This document shows, piece after piece, positions 24,524 through 33,611 of a stretch of DNA of 39,425 bases. The DNA lies in assembly GCA_937951935.1 (NCBI GenBank), contig CALGAM010000020.1:1-39425 (forward strand), read 5' to 3'. The first letter of the stretch is position 1, and each line of letters opens with the position of its first letter. A program made the position numbers and the translations under genes. The notes under the pieces were generated by a model, which did no database searches, was not told where the DNA came from, and saw only the letters and a program-made list of their open reading frames with translations. Origin of the DNA: an uncultured Micromonospora sp. GTDB lineage: Bacteria; Actinomycetota; Actinomycetes; Mycobacteriales; Micromonosporaceae.

Positions 24524-25492
24524 GTGAGCACGGCGAGCGGCCCCGCCGCGATCGTGCTGGAACCCGCCGCCCGACGGTTCGCCGACGCGACCGCGAATCC
24601 GCCGTACCTGCACCAGCTCGGGCCGGAACGGGGTCGGCGCGTCATCGCCGAGCTGCAGTCCGGCACCATCACCAAACCGGACGTGGACCTGCAGGACCGG
24701 ACGGTTCGCACCGGCCGGGGCGCGACGGTGCCGGTCCGGATCGTGCGGCCGGCGGGGGCCATCGGCCGTCTGCCGGTGGTCCTCTACCTGCACGGCGTCG
24801 GCTGGGTCTTCGGGGACTACCACACCCACGACCGGCTGATCCGCGAGTTGGCCGTCGGCACGGGTGCCGCGGTGGTCTTTCCGCACTACAGCCTCGCGCC
24901 GGAGGCGTGCTACCCACAGGCGGTGCGCGAGTGCTACGCGGTGCTGTGCTGGCTGGCCGGGTACGGGTGCCCCGACCTGGACGGCGCGCGGATCGCGGTG
25001 GTCGGCGACTCGGCGGGCGCCAACCTGGCCGCGGCGGTGACCCTGCTGGCGAAGCGGCACGGCGGCCCGGGACTGGCCGGGCAGGTGCTGTTCTACCCGG
25101 TCACCGACGCCCGGTTCGACACCGTGTCGTACCGGACCTTCGCCGAGGGCTTCCACCTGCGGCGGGACACGATGCGCTGGTACTGGGACCAGTACGTGCC
25201 CGACGAGGCGGTCCGGGCCGAGGCGACCGCCTCGCCGCTGCGGGCGGATCTCGGACAGTTGGCCGGGCTGCCGCCGGCGTTGGTGATCACCGCCGAGGCC
25301 GACGTGCTGCGCGACGAGGGCGAGGCGTACGCCCGCCGGCTGCGGGCGGCCGGGGTGCCGGTCTCGGCGACCCGGTACCAGGGGATCATCCACGACTTCG
25401 TGATGCTGGACGCGCTGCGCGGCACCGAGGCGGCGGAGGCGGCCATCACCCAGGCCGTCATCTTCCTCAAGCGGGCACTGCGGCTGGCCTGA
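24524..25492 (+). CDS. Alpha/beta hydrolase, hormone-sensitive-lipase (esterase) family
   Basis: 322 residues. The oxyanion motif is HGVGW at 90-94, with Val where the family usually has Gly (HGGGW). The nucleophile elbow is GDSAG at 161-165 (Ser163), Asp260 lies in ITAEADVLRDEG, and His290 in GIIHDFVML, so the catalytic triad is complete. The N-terminus LEPAARRFADATANPPYLHQLGPERGR is typical for this group. Likely a carboxylester hydrolase; the substrate is unknown. It is the only plus-strand gene inside the CIS locus and splits it in two. The GTG at 24524 has no clear ribosome-binding site; GTG at 24554 is an alternative. Confidence 0.88.
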   Translation: MSTASGPAAIVLEPAARRFADATANPPYLHQLGPERGRRVIAELQSGTITKPDVDLQDRTVRTGRGATVPVRIVRPAGAIGRLPVVLYLHGVGWVFGDYHTHDRLIRELAVGTGAAVVFPHYSLAPEACYPQAVRECYAVLCWLAGYGCPDLDGARIAVVGDSAGANLAAAVTLLAKRHGGPGLAGQVLFYPVTDARFDTVSYRTFAEGFHLRRDTMRWYWDQYVPDEAVRAEATASPLRADLGQLAGLPPALVITAEADVLRDEGEAYARRLRAAGVPVSATRYQGIIHDFVMLDALRGTEAAEAAITQAVIFLKRALRLA

Positions 25493-25537
25493 CCCGCTTC
25501 GTGGCCGGCCGGCCCCGCCCACACCGCGTACGCGGGG

Positions 25538-25578
25538 CCGCCCCGGTCGCTGCGAAGCCAGCAACAGCGCCGGGGCGG
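25538..25578. terminator. Bidirectional hairpin between convergent hydrolase and DUF4157 genes
   Basis: The arm at 25538-25552 pairs with 25565-25578 (nine plus five base pairs with one bulged T and a 12-base loop). It lies between two convergent stops, where a shared terminator is expected. A second, weaker hairpin (GGCCCCGC at 25511-25518 with GCGGGGCC at 25532-25539) overlaps it. Confidence 0.65.
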
Positions 25579-25635
25579 CGGGTTGCCCGCCCGGCCTTTC
25601 GGGCCCGGGACCCGGCGGTCGCGGTGCGGGCACCG

Positions 25636-27546
25636 CTACAGTGGACCGAGATCCAGGTCGAACGAACCGGACGGCGAGCCACCCGAACCGGTTGCCGGGG
25701 CGGTCGCCCGGGCGGCGCGTTCTCTTTCCTTCTCCACCTCGTCGAGGCGACGTCGAGTGTTCCTCTCGAATGCGCTGATGTCCTTGCCGACCTCGCGGTG
25801 TGCGGCGGCGCCGGTGCTGCCGAGGTAGTACCCCCGACTGCCGGTGGGAAGCCGCCCCTTGGTGTCGAGCTCGGTGAGATGATCCTGGCCCATCCCGACA
25901 TAGCGGACGCCATCCCTCACCGCCTTCGCCACGACCTCGGCGAAGTGCAGGTCACGCCACTTCAGGAAGACCTTCTCCGGGTCGCTTCCGGGTTTCCTGG
26001 CCATCCCCTCGACCTTCATCCGACCCGCAAGGGGCAGGTCGGTGCGGGGCCGGGCGAGGGCCGCGTCGATGAACGCCTGACAGAACTGCTGGAGATCGGC
26101 GACGATGTCCCGGTGGGCAGCGGAGCCGGGGGCGCCGAGGCGGTTGATGGCGTCGCCCAGATGGTCGCCGTATGACAGCGAGGTGATGAACCCGTCGAGG
26201 CGCGACCTGGTCCTGGCGACAACCTGCGCCAGGGCCGTCTCCTTCGCCCTGGTGGCCACACGCTGAACCGGGTCGAAACCCGACGCCTCCTCCTCGACGT
26301 CCTTGCCGTACCCCCAGGCGATCTTGAGGTACCGCGAGGCTGTCGTCCCGAAGTGCCGGCCGAACCCAAGAGCACCGAGCTGTCCGGCAGCGAGGAGTTT
26401 CTGGAGCACGGCGAGCGTTTCCCCCGTCTTGGGGAACAGCGAGTCGGCGGCGAATCTCCGTTTGTCGGTGACCCCGCCGGTGGGCATCTGGTCGAAGAGT
26501 TCCTGGGTACCCGCCTCGTACGCCTCACTCATCCGCGAGTTCGGCGGCAGTTCGTCGACCGAGAACGCCTCGTACCGGAAACTCTGCGAACCGACGGCGG
26601 CCAGAACGTCCCTGAGGGTGACCTCGGTGTGGGCTTCGCCGATGACGTTGGTGCCGGTGGGCGCGAAGCGTACCCAGGTGCCCTCGCTGAACCCGCTCAG
26701 GTTGCCGATGTGGTCGGTGCGGCCGGCCGCATGGTCGGCGAACTCGCTCTCGCCGGTGTAGTCGTGCACCAGCTCGTCACCGGCCAGCTTTTTCATGGCC
26801 TCGTTCGCGATGATGGGGTCGTCCGGCTGGACGCGCCGGTTCCCGACCCAGGCCCATCGCTGGACCGGCACGGGGGATCCGCGAGGCACCGTGTCCGTGT
26901 CCTCGGCCTCCGCCGCCCGCCGTACCGCGGCTTCACCGCCGGTCGTCACGGGGCGGTTCTCCGGACGTGGCGCGGCCAGCGCCCGGGCGGCGTTTGCCTC
27001 CGCGGCGCGTTCGTGGGTGTCGTCCGGGTCGGAGATTCGTAGACCGTGGCCGTTGTCGGTTCCGGCGACGGGGCCGGTGCGTTGTTGGATGACGTGGGTG
27101 AGTTCGTGGGCCAGGGTGTGTCGGTCGGTGCCGCCGGGGCCGATGACGATGTGGTTTCCCGAGGTGTACGCCCGGGCGCCCAGCTCCCGGGCCGAGCGTT
27201 CCGCGAGGGCGCCGGTGTGCAGCCGGACGTCGGAGAAGTCAGCACCGAGCCGGGCCTCCATGTCCTGGCGTACCGGCCCGGCCAGCGGGGTGCCCGCCGA
27301 CCGCAGGACCTCGTGCACCGTAAAGCGTTGCACCGGCTCCGGCCCGCCGCCGTCCCGGTGGGTCTGGTGTCCCGGGGCACCGCCACGGCGCAGCCGTTGG
27401 ATCGCCCGCGTCACGGCGGCGTTGCCGGCCTGACGGTGCAGGGCGAGGATCGCGGCCGCCGGGCCGGCCGATGGGGTGGGGCGGTGCCGCGGTGGGTCTC
27501 GGCGGGGCGGGGTGGTGGTGCGCTGTCGTTCGTCGTGCGCGTGCAT
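25636..27546 (-). CDS. DUF4157 CIS-associated cargo candidate with C-terminal GEAH / GxGxxH domain
   Basis: 636 residues. Residues about 75-160 are the DUF4157 domain, a zinc-protease-like fold with HELTH at 147-151 (VIQQ follows) that marks proteins loaded by extracellular CIS. A basic, Pro-rich N-terminus precedes it and ends in IQR/VQR repeats (residues 49-51, 72-73, 228-230). The remaining C-terminal region (about 240-600) has no obvious common toxin domain, but shows GEAH at 303-306 and YVGMGQDHL at 549-557. This pair recalls GExH...GxGH of the erythromycin-esterase/TIKI/TraB hydrolase superfamily. That relation is inference. The gene sits 15 bases after the AAA+ ATPase gene with a strong AGGAGGG site, the normal place for a CIS effector. 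No immunity gene is seen. Confidence 0.85.
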   Translation of the reverse strand: MHAHDERQRTTTPPRRDPPRHRPTPSAGPAAAILALHRQAGNAAVTRAIQRLRRGGAPGHQTHRDGGGPEPVQRFTVHEVLRSAGTPLAGPVRQDMEARLGADFSDVRLHTGALAERSARELGARAYTSGNHIVIGPGGTDRHTLAHELTHVIQQRTGPVAGTDNGHGLRISDPDDTHERAAEANAARALAAPRPENRPVTTGGEAAVRRAAEAEDTDTVPRGSPVPVQRWAWVGNRRVQPDDPIIANEAMKKLAGDELVHDYTGESEFADHAAGRTDHIGNLSGFSEGTWVRFAPTGTNVIGEAHTEVTLRDVLAAVGSQSFRYEAFSVDELPPNSRMSEAYEAGTQELFDQMPTGGVTDKRRFAADSLFPKTGETLAVLQKLLAAGQLGALGFGRHFGTTASRYLKIAWGYGKDVEEEASGFDPVQRVATRAKETALAQVVARTRSRLDGFITSLSYGDHLGDAINRLGAPGSAAHRDIVADLQQFCQAFIDAALARPRTDLPLAGRMKVEGMARKPGSDPEKVFLKWRDLHFAEVVAKAVRDGVRYVGMGQDHLTELDTKGRLPTGSRGYYLGSTGAAAHREVGKDISAFERNTRRRLDEVEKERERAARATAPATGSGGSPSGSFDLDLGPL

Positions 27547-27561
27547 GGCTGTCCCTCCTGG

Positions 27562-29712
27562 TCACCGAACCCGCGCGGGCTCACCGCCCGGTTGGTGCTC
27601 GCCGAACTCGCTGTCCAGCAGCAGCCGGCCGAGCTTGCGGTACTCCCGTCGCACCGCGCCGACGAGGTCGGCCATCCGCACCGGGCGGCCCGCCTCGGCC
27701 GCCAGGTACGCCGCGGTGACGACGCAGGAGCGGATGCTGCCGCCGGAGAGTTCGAAGTTGCGGGCGCAGAAGTCGAGGTCCAGGTCGTCGTCGCGGGGTA
27801 GCTCGGTGCCGAGACAGCGGTCCCAGAGCGCCCGCCGCTGCGTCACGTCCGGCATCGCGAAGTCGATGATCAGGTCGAGTCGCCGGGTGAAGGCCTCGTC
27901 CAGGTTGGCCCGCAGGTTCGTGGTCAGCACCGCGACGCCGTCGAAGGACTCCATCCGCTGCAGCAGGTATGCGCTCTCCAGGTTGGCGTAGCGGTCGTGG
28001 GCGTCCCGGACCTCGGAGCGCTTACCGAAGATCGCGTCCGCCTCGTCGAACAGCAGCAGGCCGTTGACCCCGGCGGCCTCGGTGAAGATCCGCTCCAGGT
28101 TCTTCTCCGTCTGGCCGACGTACTTGTCCACCACGGTGGAGAGGTCCACGACGTACAGGTCCAGGCCGAGGTCGGCGGCGACCACCTCCGCGGACATGGT
28201 CTTGCCGGTGCCGGAGTCTCCGGCGAACAGCGCCAGCACCCCCCGACCCCGGCCACCGCCGGGGCGCATCCGCCACCGGCCCAGCACCCGGTCCCGGTAC
28301 CGCACCCGCAGCGCCAACTCCCGAAGCTGGTCCAGGACCGGATCGGGCAGTACCAGGTCGGCCCAGCCGACGGCGGGTTCGATCCGCCGGGCGAGCCGGG
28401 CCAGCCCACCGGCGTTCTGCCCGCGTACCCCGGCACGCAGGTGGTCGGCGCCGACCCGGTCGGCGCCGGCGAAGAGCGCCAGCTGGTCGGCGGCCTGCGC
28501 GGCCCGCCGCACCTGGTCCGGACCGAGCTGGTACGGCGCCAGCTCCCGCACCAGGTCGACACCGTCGGTCCAGCCGGGCGGCCACCCCGCGGTCCGGCCT
28601 GCGCCGGCGGACCGCCACAGGCGGGCCCGATCCTCCTCGTCCAGCGGCGGGGCGGTGACCAGCAGCGGTGACTGTCGGGTCCACTGCGGATCCCACTCGA
28701 CCGCGCCGGTGAGCAGCACCGGCACCGGCTGCTCGGCGATCCGGCGCAGCAGCCGGGCGTGCTCGGGCTTCCCGGCCGCGTCGAGTGCCTGGACGGGGCC
28801 GGCGACCAGGCCGGCACCGCGCAGCCGGGCCTCCCGGACGACCGCGGCGAGCGCCTCGACGGGGTCCGGGTCGTCGACGAGCGCGTCCAGGTCGAGCCGG
28901 AGCACCGGCCGGCCCGCCCGCACCAGCGCCGCCACCGCCAGGTCGTCGGCGGCGGCACCGGGGTGCTCCCGCAGGTAGCCCAGCCGTACCCCGGCGCGCA
29001 GTGCCGCGCCGAGCCGCTGCGCCGTGCCGGCCGTGTCCGGCCCGTCGCCGGACGGGCCGCCCGCGGGTGCGCCGGAGAGGACCGGAGGGTCCGGCACCGG
29101 CCAGGCCACCTCGGCCAGCCGGGCGTCGACCGTGTCGTCGCCGAGCAGGTGCGCGGTCACCCGGTCGGGGACCCGCAGCGGGCGGGACAGGTACGGCTGG
29201 TCCGGCTGCTCGACCGACAACAGCCCGCCGGCGACCAGCGGCGCGGTCGCGGCGAACCGGGCCCGGCCGGTGGCGTCGCCCGGCGGCGTCCCGCACAGTT
29301 CCAGGGCCAGCCCCACGGTCGCCCGGCGCCGGCTGACGTCGTCGTTGAGGTAGCCGTAGAGCCGCTCGTACCGGGGCTCGACGTCGGGCAGCAGCGCGAC
29401 GAGCAGCACCTCCACGTCCAACCCGGTGAGCCCGAAGTCGCGGGCCAGCCGCTGGAGCCGGGGTGTGGTCCCGGCCCGGGCGGCCCGACGCTCCACCGCG
29501 GCCCTCACCCCCGGTTCCGCGGGCTCCGCCGCCAGCGGCCCGGCCGGCCGGGCCAGCAGGCGCTCGACGTCGTCGGCCGAGAGGTACAGTCCCCGGAACG
29601 GGTCGTCGGGCGCGGGGTCGTCGCGGCGGCGTTCGGTGACCAGCCGCCGCACCCGGGCCGCGACCAACCCGAGCCGGTCCCACAGGTAGGCGGTGCCGTG
29701 CGTGTCGCTCAT
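27562..29712 (-). CDS. CIS-associated AAA+ ATPase (Afp15/PVC15-like)
   Basis: 716 residues. The C-terminal AAA module has Walker A GDSGTGKT at 498-505, Walker B LLLFDEAD at about 552-559 and arginine finger candidates in FTRRLD (610-611). The N-terminal half has a helical domain (TPRLQRLARDFGLTGLDVEVLLVALLPDVEPRYERLYGYLNDD), common to CIS ATPases, which are thought to help assemble the particle or load cargo. The ATG at 29712 overlaps the stop of the DUF4255 gene (ATGA). It is followed at 15 bases by the DUF4157 gene, so ATPase and cargo are co-expressed. Confidence 0.93.
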   Translation of the reverse strand: MSDTHGTAYLWDRLGLVAARVRRLVTERRRDDPAPDDPFRGLYLSADDVERLLARPAGPLAAEPAEPGVRAAVERRAARAGTTPRLQRLARDFGLTGLDVEVLLVALLPDVEPRYERLYGYLNDDVSRRRATVGLALELCGTPPGDATGRARFAATAPLVAGGLLSVEQPDQPYLSRPLRVPDRVTAHLLGDDTVDARLAEVAWPVPDPPVLSGAPAGGPSGDGPDTAGTAQRLGAALRAGVRLGYLREHPGAAADDLAVAALVRAGRPVLRLDLDALVDDPDPVEALAAVVREARLRGAGLVAGPVQALDAAGKPEHARLLRRIAEQPVPVLLTGAVEWDPQWTRQSPLLVTAPPLDEEDRARLWRSAGAGRTAGWPPGWTDGVDLVRELAPYQLGPDQVRRAAQAADQLALFAGADRVGADHLRAGVRGQNAGGLARLARRIEPAVGWADLVLPDPVLDQLRELALRVRYRDRVLGRWRMRPGGGRGRGVLALFAGDSGTGKTMSAEVVAADLGLDLYVVDLSTVVDKYVGQTEKNLERIFTEAAGVNGLLLFDEADAIFGKRSEVRDAHDRYANLESAYLLQRMESFDGVAVLTTNLRANLDEAFTRRLDLIIDFAMPDVTQRRALWDRCLGTELPRDDDLDLDFCARNFELSGGSIRSCVVTAAYLAAEAGRPVRMADLVGAVRREYRKLGRLLLDSEFGEHQPGGEPARVR

Positions 29713-30404
29713 CGGCGCTCGTCCCGGTGGCCGCGCCGCCGGCTGCCCGGCCCGGAACCGGACCGCTCCGCCCCCGCCGCGCCGTCGTCCTGGCGGTGGG
29801 GTACGACGGTGTGGGGGCGAGGGCCGGCGAGGATTCCGGCGGTGTCGCCGACCCGCACCGCCCGCTCCCGGACCGGCGGCGCGGCCGGCGTCCGACGGGT
29901 CGACACCGGCGCGACCACCACCAGGTCCAGCGAGGGTTTGAGATCCCCGCCGAGTGCGGTCCACACGTCGGCCAGCGCCCGCCCCTCACCCGGAGGCGCG
30001 GCGACGGTCATCGGCACCGCCAGGCGCAGCGCGGCCAGCGAGCCGGTCAACCGCTCGGCCGGCAGTTCGTCGTACCGGGCCAGACCGGCCAGCAGCGCCG
30101 AGAGCAGGCGGTGCTCGTCGGTGGGCCGGTTGGTCCACGCGGTGACCAGGTAGGACAGCGCGAAGAAGTGCGGCGCGTCGTGCCAGGCGACGGTCCGGCC
30201 GTCGGCGTCGCGTTCGGGGATCCGGCCCTGGAAGTGCCGCGACCGGTCCTCCCTGATGTCGTAGAGGAACAGGTTCACCGTCGGCGTGTTGCGTCGGGCG
30301 GCCCAGTCCCGGGTGGGCGCCTCGAACGACACGTCCACCCCGGTGCCGGCCAGGGCCTCGTCCAGCACCAGACCGCGCAGTCCCTCGTCAACCTCGTGTA
30401 TCAC
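29709..30404 (-). CDS. DUF4255 / Pvc16-like tail terminator (cap) protein
   Basis: 231 residues. The DUF4255 (Pvc16 family) core covers about residues 1-180: MIHEVDEGLRGLVLDEAL, then FEAPTRDWAARRNTPTVNLFLYDIREDRSRHFQG, and FFALSYLVTAWTNRPTDEHRLLSALLAGLARYDELP. In Afp/PVC-type particles the family caps the distal end and sets tube length. The C-terminal ~50 residues are Arg/Gly/Pro-rich and probably disordered. It starts 18 bases after the WD40/CARDB gene and overlaps the ATPase start by four bases. Confidence 0.92.
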   Translation of the reverse strand: MIHEVDEGLRGLVLDEALAGTGVDVSFEAPTRDWAARRNTPTVNLFLYDIREDRSRHFQGRIPERDADGRTVAWHDAPHFFALSYLVTAWTNRPTDEHRLLSALLAGLARYDELPAERLTGSLAALRLAVPMTVAAPPGEGRALADVWTALGGDLKPSLDLVVVAPVSTRRTPAAPPVRERAVRVGDTAGILAGPRPHTVVPHRQDDGAAGAERSGSGPGSRRRGHRDERR

Positions 30405-30422
30405 GCCCGCGCTCCCATCGCG

Positions 30423-33400
30423 TCACCACCCCCGGTGCAGCAGGCCGGGTGGTTGCTGGGCCGGCAACACCACCAGGAACGGTGTGGTCGCCGGACGGAA
30501 CCCGGTGCCGGTGGCCACCGCCTGTCGGGCGCCCAGCCGGTCCTTGGGCAGCACCAGCAACTGGGCGGTGAAGGTGCCGTCGGCCGCCGGTCGCACCGGT
30601 GCCGCGGCGGCGGTGATCCCGACGTCCCAGGAGAGCCGCACCGGCTGGCCGGGTGGGAAGTCCACTCCCCGGATCGAGGTCACGAACCCGGGTGGTCCGA
30701 TCGGCGGCACCGCCACGATCCGTGGCACGACCACGCGCAGCGGAGCGCTCGCGGTGTCGTTGTTCGGGTCGCTGTTGCCACCGGTGGTGCTGACGGTGCC
30801 CGCGACGGTCGTGCGCAGCGCCGTGTCGGGGGACAGCGTGCCGGCGACGACGGCGGCGGCGCCCGGGGCGAGGTCAGGCACCGGGCAGCCGTCGGCCGGG
30901 CAGGTGGCGAGGGCCCCACCGACGGGTACGCCGCCGGGCAGGGCGGGCCGGAGCCGCAGACCGGTCGCGGTCGTCCCGCCGGCGTTGCGGACCGTGTAGG
31001 TGACGGTGACGGTGCCTCCGGCGTACCCCGGCTGCGGGTCGACCGAGACGGTCAACGCCGGGTCGGCCGGGCTGCCCGGCGCCGCGGGGGTGACCTCGAC
31101 CGTGCCCGCCACCTGGTTGTCCGACGGGTCCACGTCGGTCGGGCTGGTGTCGACGGACCAGTCCAGGCGGTGGGTGCCCGGGGTGGTGCCGACCAGGTCG
31201 ACCCGGATCTCGACGGTACGTCCCACTCCGAGGCGGCCCAGCGTGCAGTGCAGGGTGGCGAGGACGCAGTCGCCGACCGGTGTGTCGATGTCGGTCACCG
31301 ACAGCCCGGCCGGGACACCGAGGCGGCCCCGGACGTCGTCGGCGGCGGTCGGGCCCTGGTCGGTGACGGCGAGCCGCAGCGAGGTGCGGCCGCCCACCGT
31401 GGTGGCGGGCGCGGGTGCGGACACGGCGGTGGCGACGTCGGTGTGGCGTTGCCAGCCCGGTTCCTTCTGCCGCCCCGGCAGGTGGTCGGTGAGCGGCCGG
31501 ATGCCGCCGTCGGCGAGGTCGAGGATCCACAACGCCTCGGGTGAGTTGTTGTCCTCGGCGCGGCGGGCGGAGAAGGCGATCCGTGCGCCGTCCGGTGACC
31601 AGGCCACGTCGCGTGGCTGGTGTGGCGCGTCGGTGAGGTCCGGCACGGGTTCGGCGCAGGATCCGCCGCCGGCGGGTAGCAGCAGCCGGCAGTCGCCGCT
31701 GTTCGGGTCGACCAGGACCAGGCCGTCGGCTTCCCGGTTGACGATCAGCCGGGTGCCGTCCGGGGAGAACGCGGCGCTGTCGTCGACGACCGGGCACGGG
31801 CCGCCGCAGACGGTCTCGGTCAGGTCGGTCTGGCCGAGGCCGTCGCTGGCGTTGGCGATCCAGACGTGGGTGGACACGGTGCCCCGGTAGGTGCCCCGGG
31901 TGAAGGCGAGCCGGGTGCCGTCGGGTGACCAGGCGGGCTGGGTGTCGTCGAGTCCGGCCAGCTCGTCCGGGACCGGCAGGTCCAGCAGGCGCTGCCCGGT
32001 GTCGACGTCCACCACCTCGATCCGGGACGGGGTGCGTGGCTCCTCGGGGCCGTTTCCGGGCGAGTTGCGGACCAGGGCGAGTCGGGTGCCGTCCGGTGAC
32101 CAGGCCGGGTCGAACTCCCGGTCGCCGCGTCCCCGCCCGGGGATCGGCAGCAGTCGGGCCTGGCCGCCGTCGGCGTCGACGATCCAGATCCGTTCGGTCC
32201 GGACCCCGTCGACCGTCTCGAACCGGCTGACCGCGATCCGCCGTCCGTCGGGGGAGTACGCCTGGCGTTCGAACCACGGGTCGCCGTCGACCGGCTCCCA
32301 GAGCAGCCGCGAGTCGGTCATCGCCCCGGGGTCCTCACGCAGGATCGGCAGCCGCAGGTCGCGGGGGTCCACCCCGTCGGGCCGGATGTCCTGCAGGGTG
32401 GCGGTGGTCCGCTCCGGGGCGCTGGTCCGGGCCACCAGCAGGGACTCGGTGGTGGTGCCGGGGACGGTGTACCAGGTGGGATGGCTGACGTCGCGGTCCT
32501 CGGCGAGCCGGGGCACCACCACGCACGTGCACGGGTCGGCCTGGACCACCACCGAGTACAGCCGGTCGACCGTCCCGGTCGTCTGGCCGTCCGGCAGGGT
32601 ACGGCTGACGAACGCCACGGTCGCCCCGTCGGCGGTCCAGGCCGGCTGTCGAGCCTCCCATCCGGGTAGCAGCATCCGGGCCCGACCGGTGCCGTCCGGG
32701 GCGATCAGCCACACCTCCGGGTGGGAGCCGTCCGGCCCGACGGTGTAGGCGATGCGCTGGTGCGTCGGGTTCGGGTCCCAGGCCGGCTCGGCGGCTCCGG
32801 TGGGTTCGGTGGTGACCTGGGTCGCCGGGCCGCCCCCGGCGGGTATCCGGTAGACCTGCGGGAGGCCCCCGCCACCGGGCCGGCCGGCGAAGGCCAGGCT
32901 GGTGCCGTCCGGTGACCAGGTCGGCCAGGTGTTGTCGCCGGTGCCGTCGGTGACCCGCCGGGTGGCCCCGCTGGCGACGTCGACCACGTAGATGTCGTGC
33001 CCACCGTCGTCGCGGCCGGCGGCGGAGCTGTACGCGATCCGGGTGCCGTCCGGGGAGAGCACCGGCCGGGACTCGTCGGTCGAGTTGTGGGTGACCCGCA
33101 GGACCGGGCCGGTGCCGCGGCGCAGGTACACCTCGGTGGTCCGTTCGTCCCGTCGGCTCACCCAGGTCACGGCTGTGGCGCGGGCCGAGACCTCGTCGTC
33201 GAAGTGGTCGGGTCCGGTGTCGAACAGCGGCGCGGCGGTCGCCTCCGGGCCTTCGCCCCGGACGATGCCGAGACTGCGGTGTCCGGTCCCGGCGTAGGTG
33301 ATGCGCTGGCTGACGTCGGGGTTCGGCGCCGGGGCGGGTGCACCCGTCGGGGCTGGCGCGGGAGCGGCCCGGCCCGGGCCGACGAGCCCGGCGGCCGGCA

Positions 33401-33458
33401 GCTGGCCGATGACGAGCAGCACGGCCAGGACGGCGGGCAGTCGGAGCATGCGTCGCAC
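30423..33458 (-). CDS. Secreted WD40-like/TolB propeller with CARDB-type domains
   Basis: About 1011 residues. A signal-peptide-like N-terminus (VRRMLRLPAVLAVLLVIGQLPAAGLVGPG) is followed by a Pro/Ala linker. At least seven SPDG repeats follow (for example LSPDGTRIAYSS, WSPDGTSLAFAG, WSPDGTRLALVRN, WSPDGARIAFSAR), with degenerate copies, forming PD40/TolB-type propeller blades. The last 350 residues hold Ig-like CARDB/DUF11 domains: LRLAVTDQGPTAADDVRGRLGVP, DPALTVSVDPQPGYAGGTVTVTYTVRNAGGTTATGLRLRPALP, and a final RIVAVPPIGPPGFVTSIRGVDFPPGQPVRLSWDVG. No membrane anchor is seen at the end. GTG at 33458 has GAGG upstream; ATG at 33449 is an alternative. It leads the cap-ATPase block, so it may be a surface partner of the CIS, but its role is not known. 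Confidence 0.8.
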   Translation of the reverse strand: MRRMLRLPAVLAVLLVIGQLPAAGLVGPGRAAPAPAPTGAPAPAPNPDVSQRITYAGTGHRSLGIVRGEGPEATAAPLFDTGPDHFDDEVSARATAVTWVSRRDERTTEVYLRRGTGPVLRVTHNSTDESRPVLSPDGTRIAYSSAAGRDDGGHDIYVVDVASGATRRVTDGTGDNTWPTWSPDGTSLAFAGRPGGGGLPQVYRIPAGGGPATQVTTEPTGAAEPAWDPNPTHQRIAYTVGPDGSHPEVWLIAPDGTGRARMLLPGWEARQPAWTADGATVAFVSRTLPDGQTTGTVDRLYSVVVQADPCTCVVVPRLAEDRDVSHPTWYTVPGTTTESLLVARTSAPERTTATLQDIRPDGVDPRDLRLPILREDPGAMTDSRLLWEPVDGDPWFERQAYSPDGRRIAVSRFETVDGVRTERIWIVDADGGQARLLPIPGRGRGDREFDPAWSPDGTRLALVRNSPGNGPEEPRTPSRIEVVDVDTGQRLLDLPVPDELAGLDDTQPAWSPDGTRLAFTRGTYRGTVSTHVWIANASDGLGQTDLTETVCGGPCPVVDDSAAFSPDGTRLIVNREADGLVLVDPNSGDCRLLLPAGGGSCAEPVPDLTDAPHQPRDVAWSPDGARIAFSARRAEDNNSPEALWILDLADGGIRPLTDHLPGRQKEPGWQRHTDVATAVSAPAPATTVGGRTSLRLAVTDQGPTAADDVRGRLGVPAGLSVTDIDTPVGDCVLATLHCTLGRLGVGRTVEIRVDLVGTTPGTHRLDWSVDTSPTDVDPSDNQVAGTVEVTPAAPGSPADPALTVSVDPQPGYAGGTVTVTYTVRNAGGTTATGLRLRPALPGGVPVGGALATCPADGCPVPDLAPGAAAVVAGTLSPDTALRTTVAGTVSTTGGNSDPNNDTASAPLRVVVPRIVAVPPIGPPGFVTSIRGVDFPPGQPVRLSWDVGITAAAAPVRPAADGTFTAQLLVLPKDRLGARQAVATGTGFRPATTPFLVVLPAQQPPGLLHRGW

Positions 33459-33611
33459 ATCGACCTCGGCGGGCGTGCGGTGGACGGAGGAGGCCGGTGG
33501 GCCGGCTGCCATCCTCCGACGGCCCCGGTCCGGCCGGCGCGGACCGAGGGGCAGCATCGGGGGCAGTGACGCCGGCCCGATCAGGCACCCGCGTGCGATC
33601 CGCGGGTGGCC

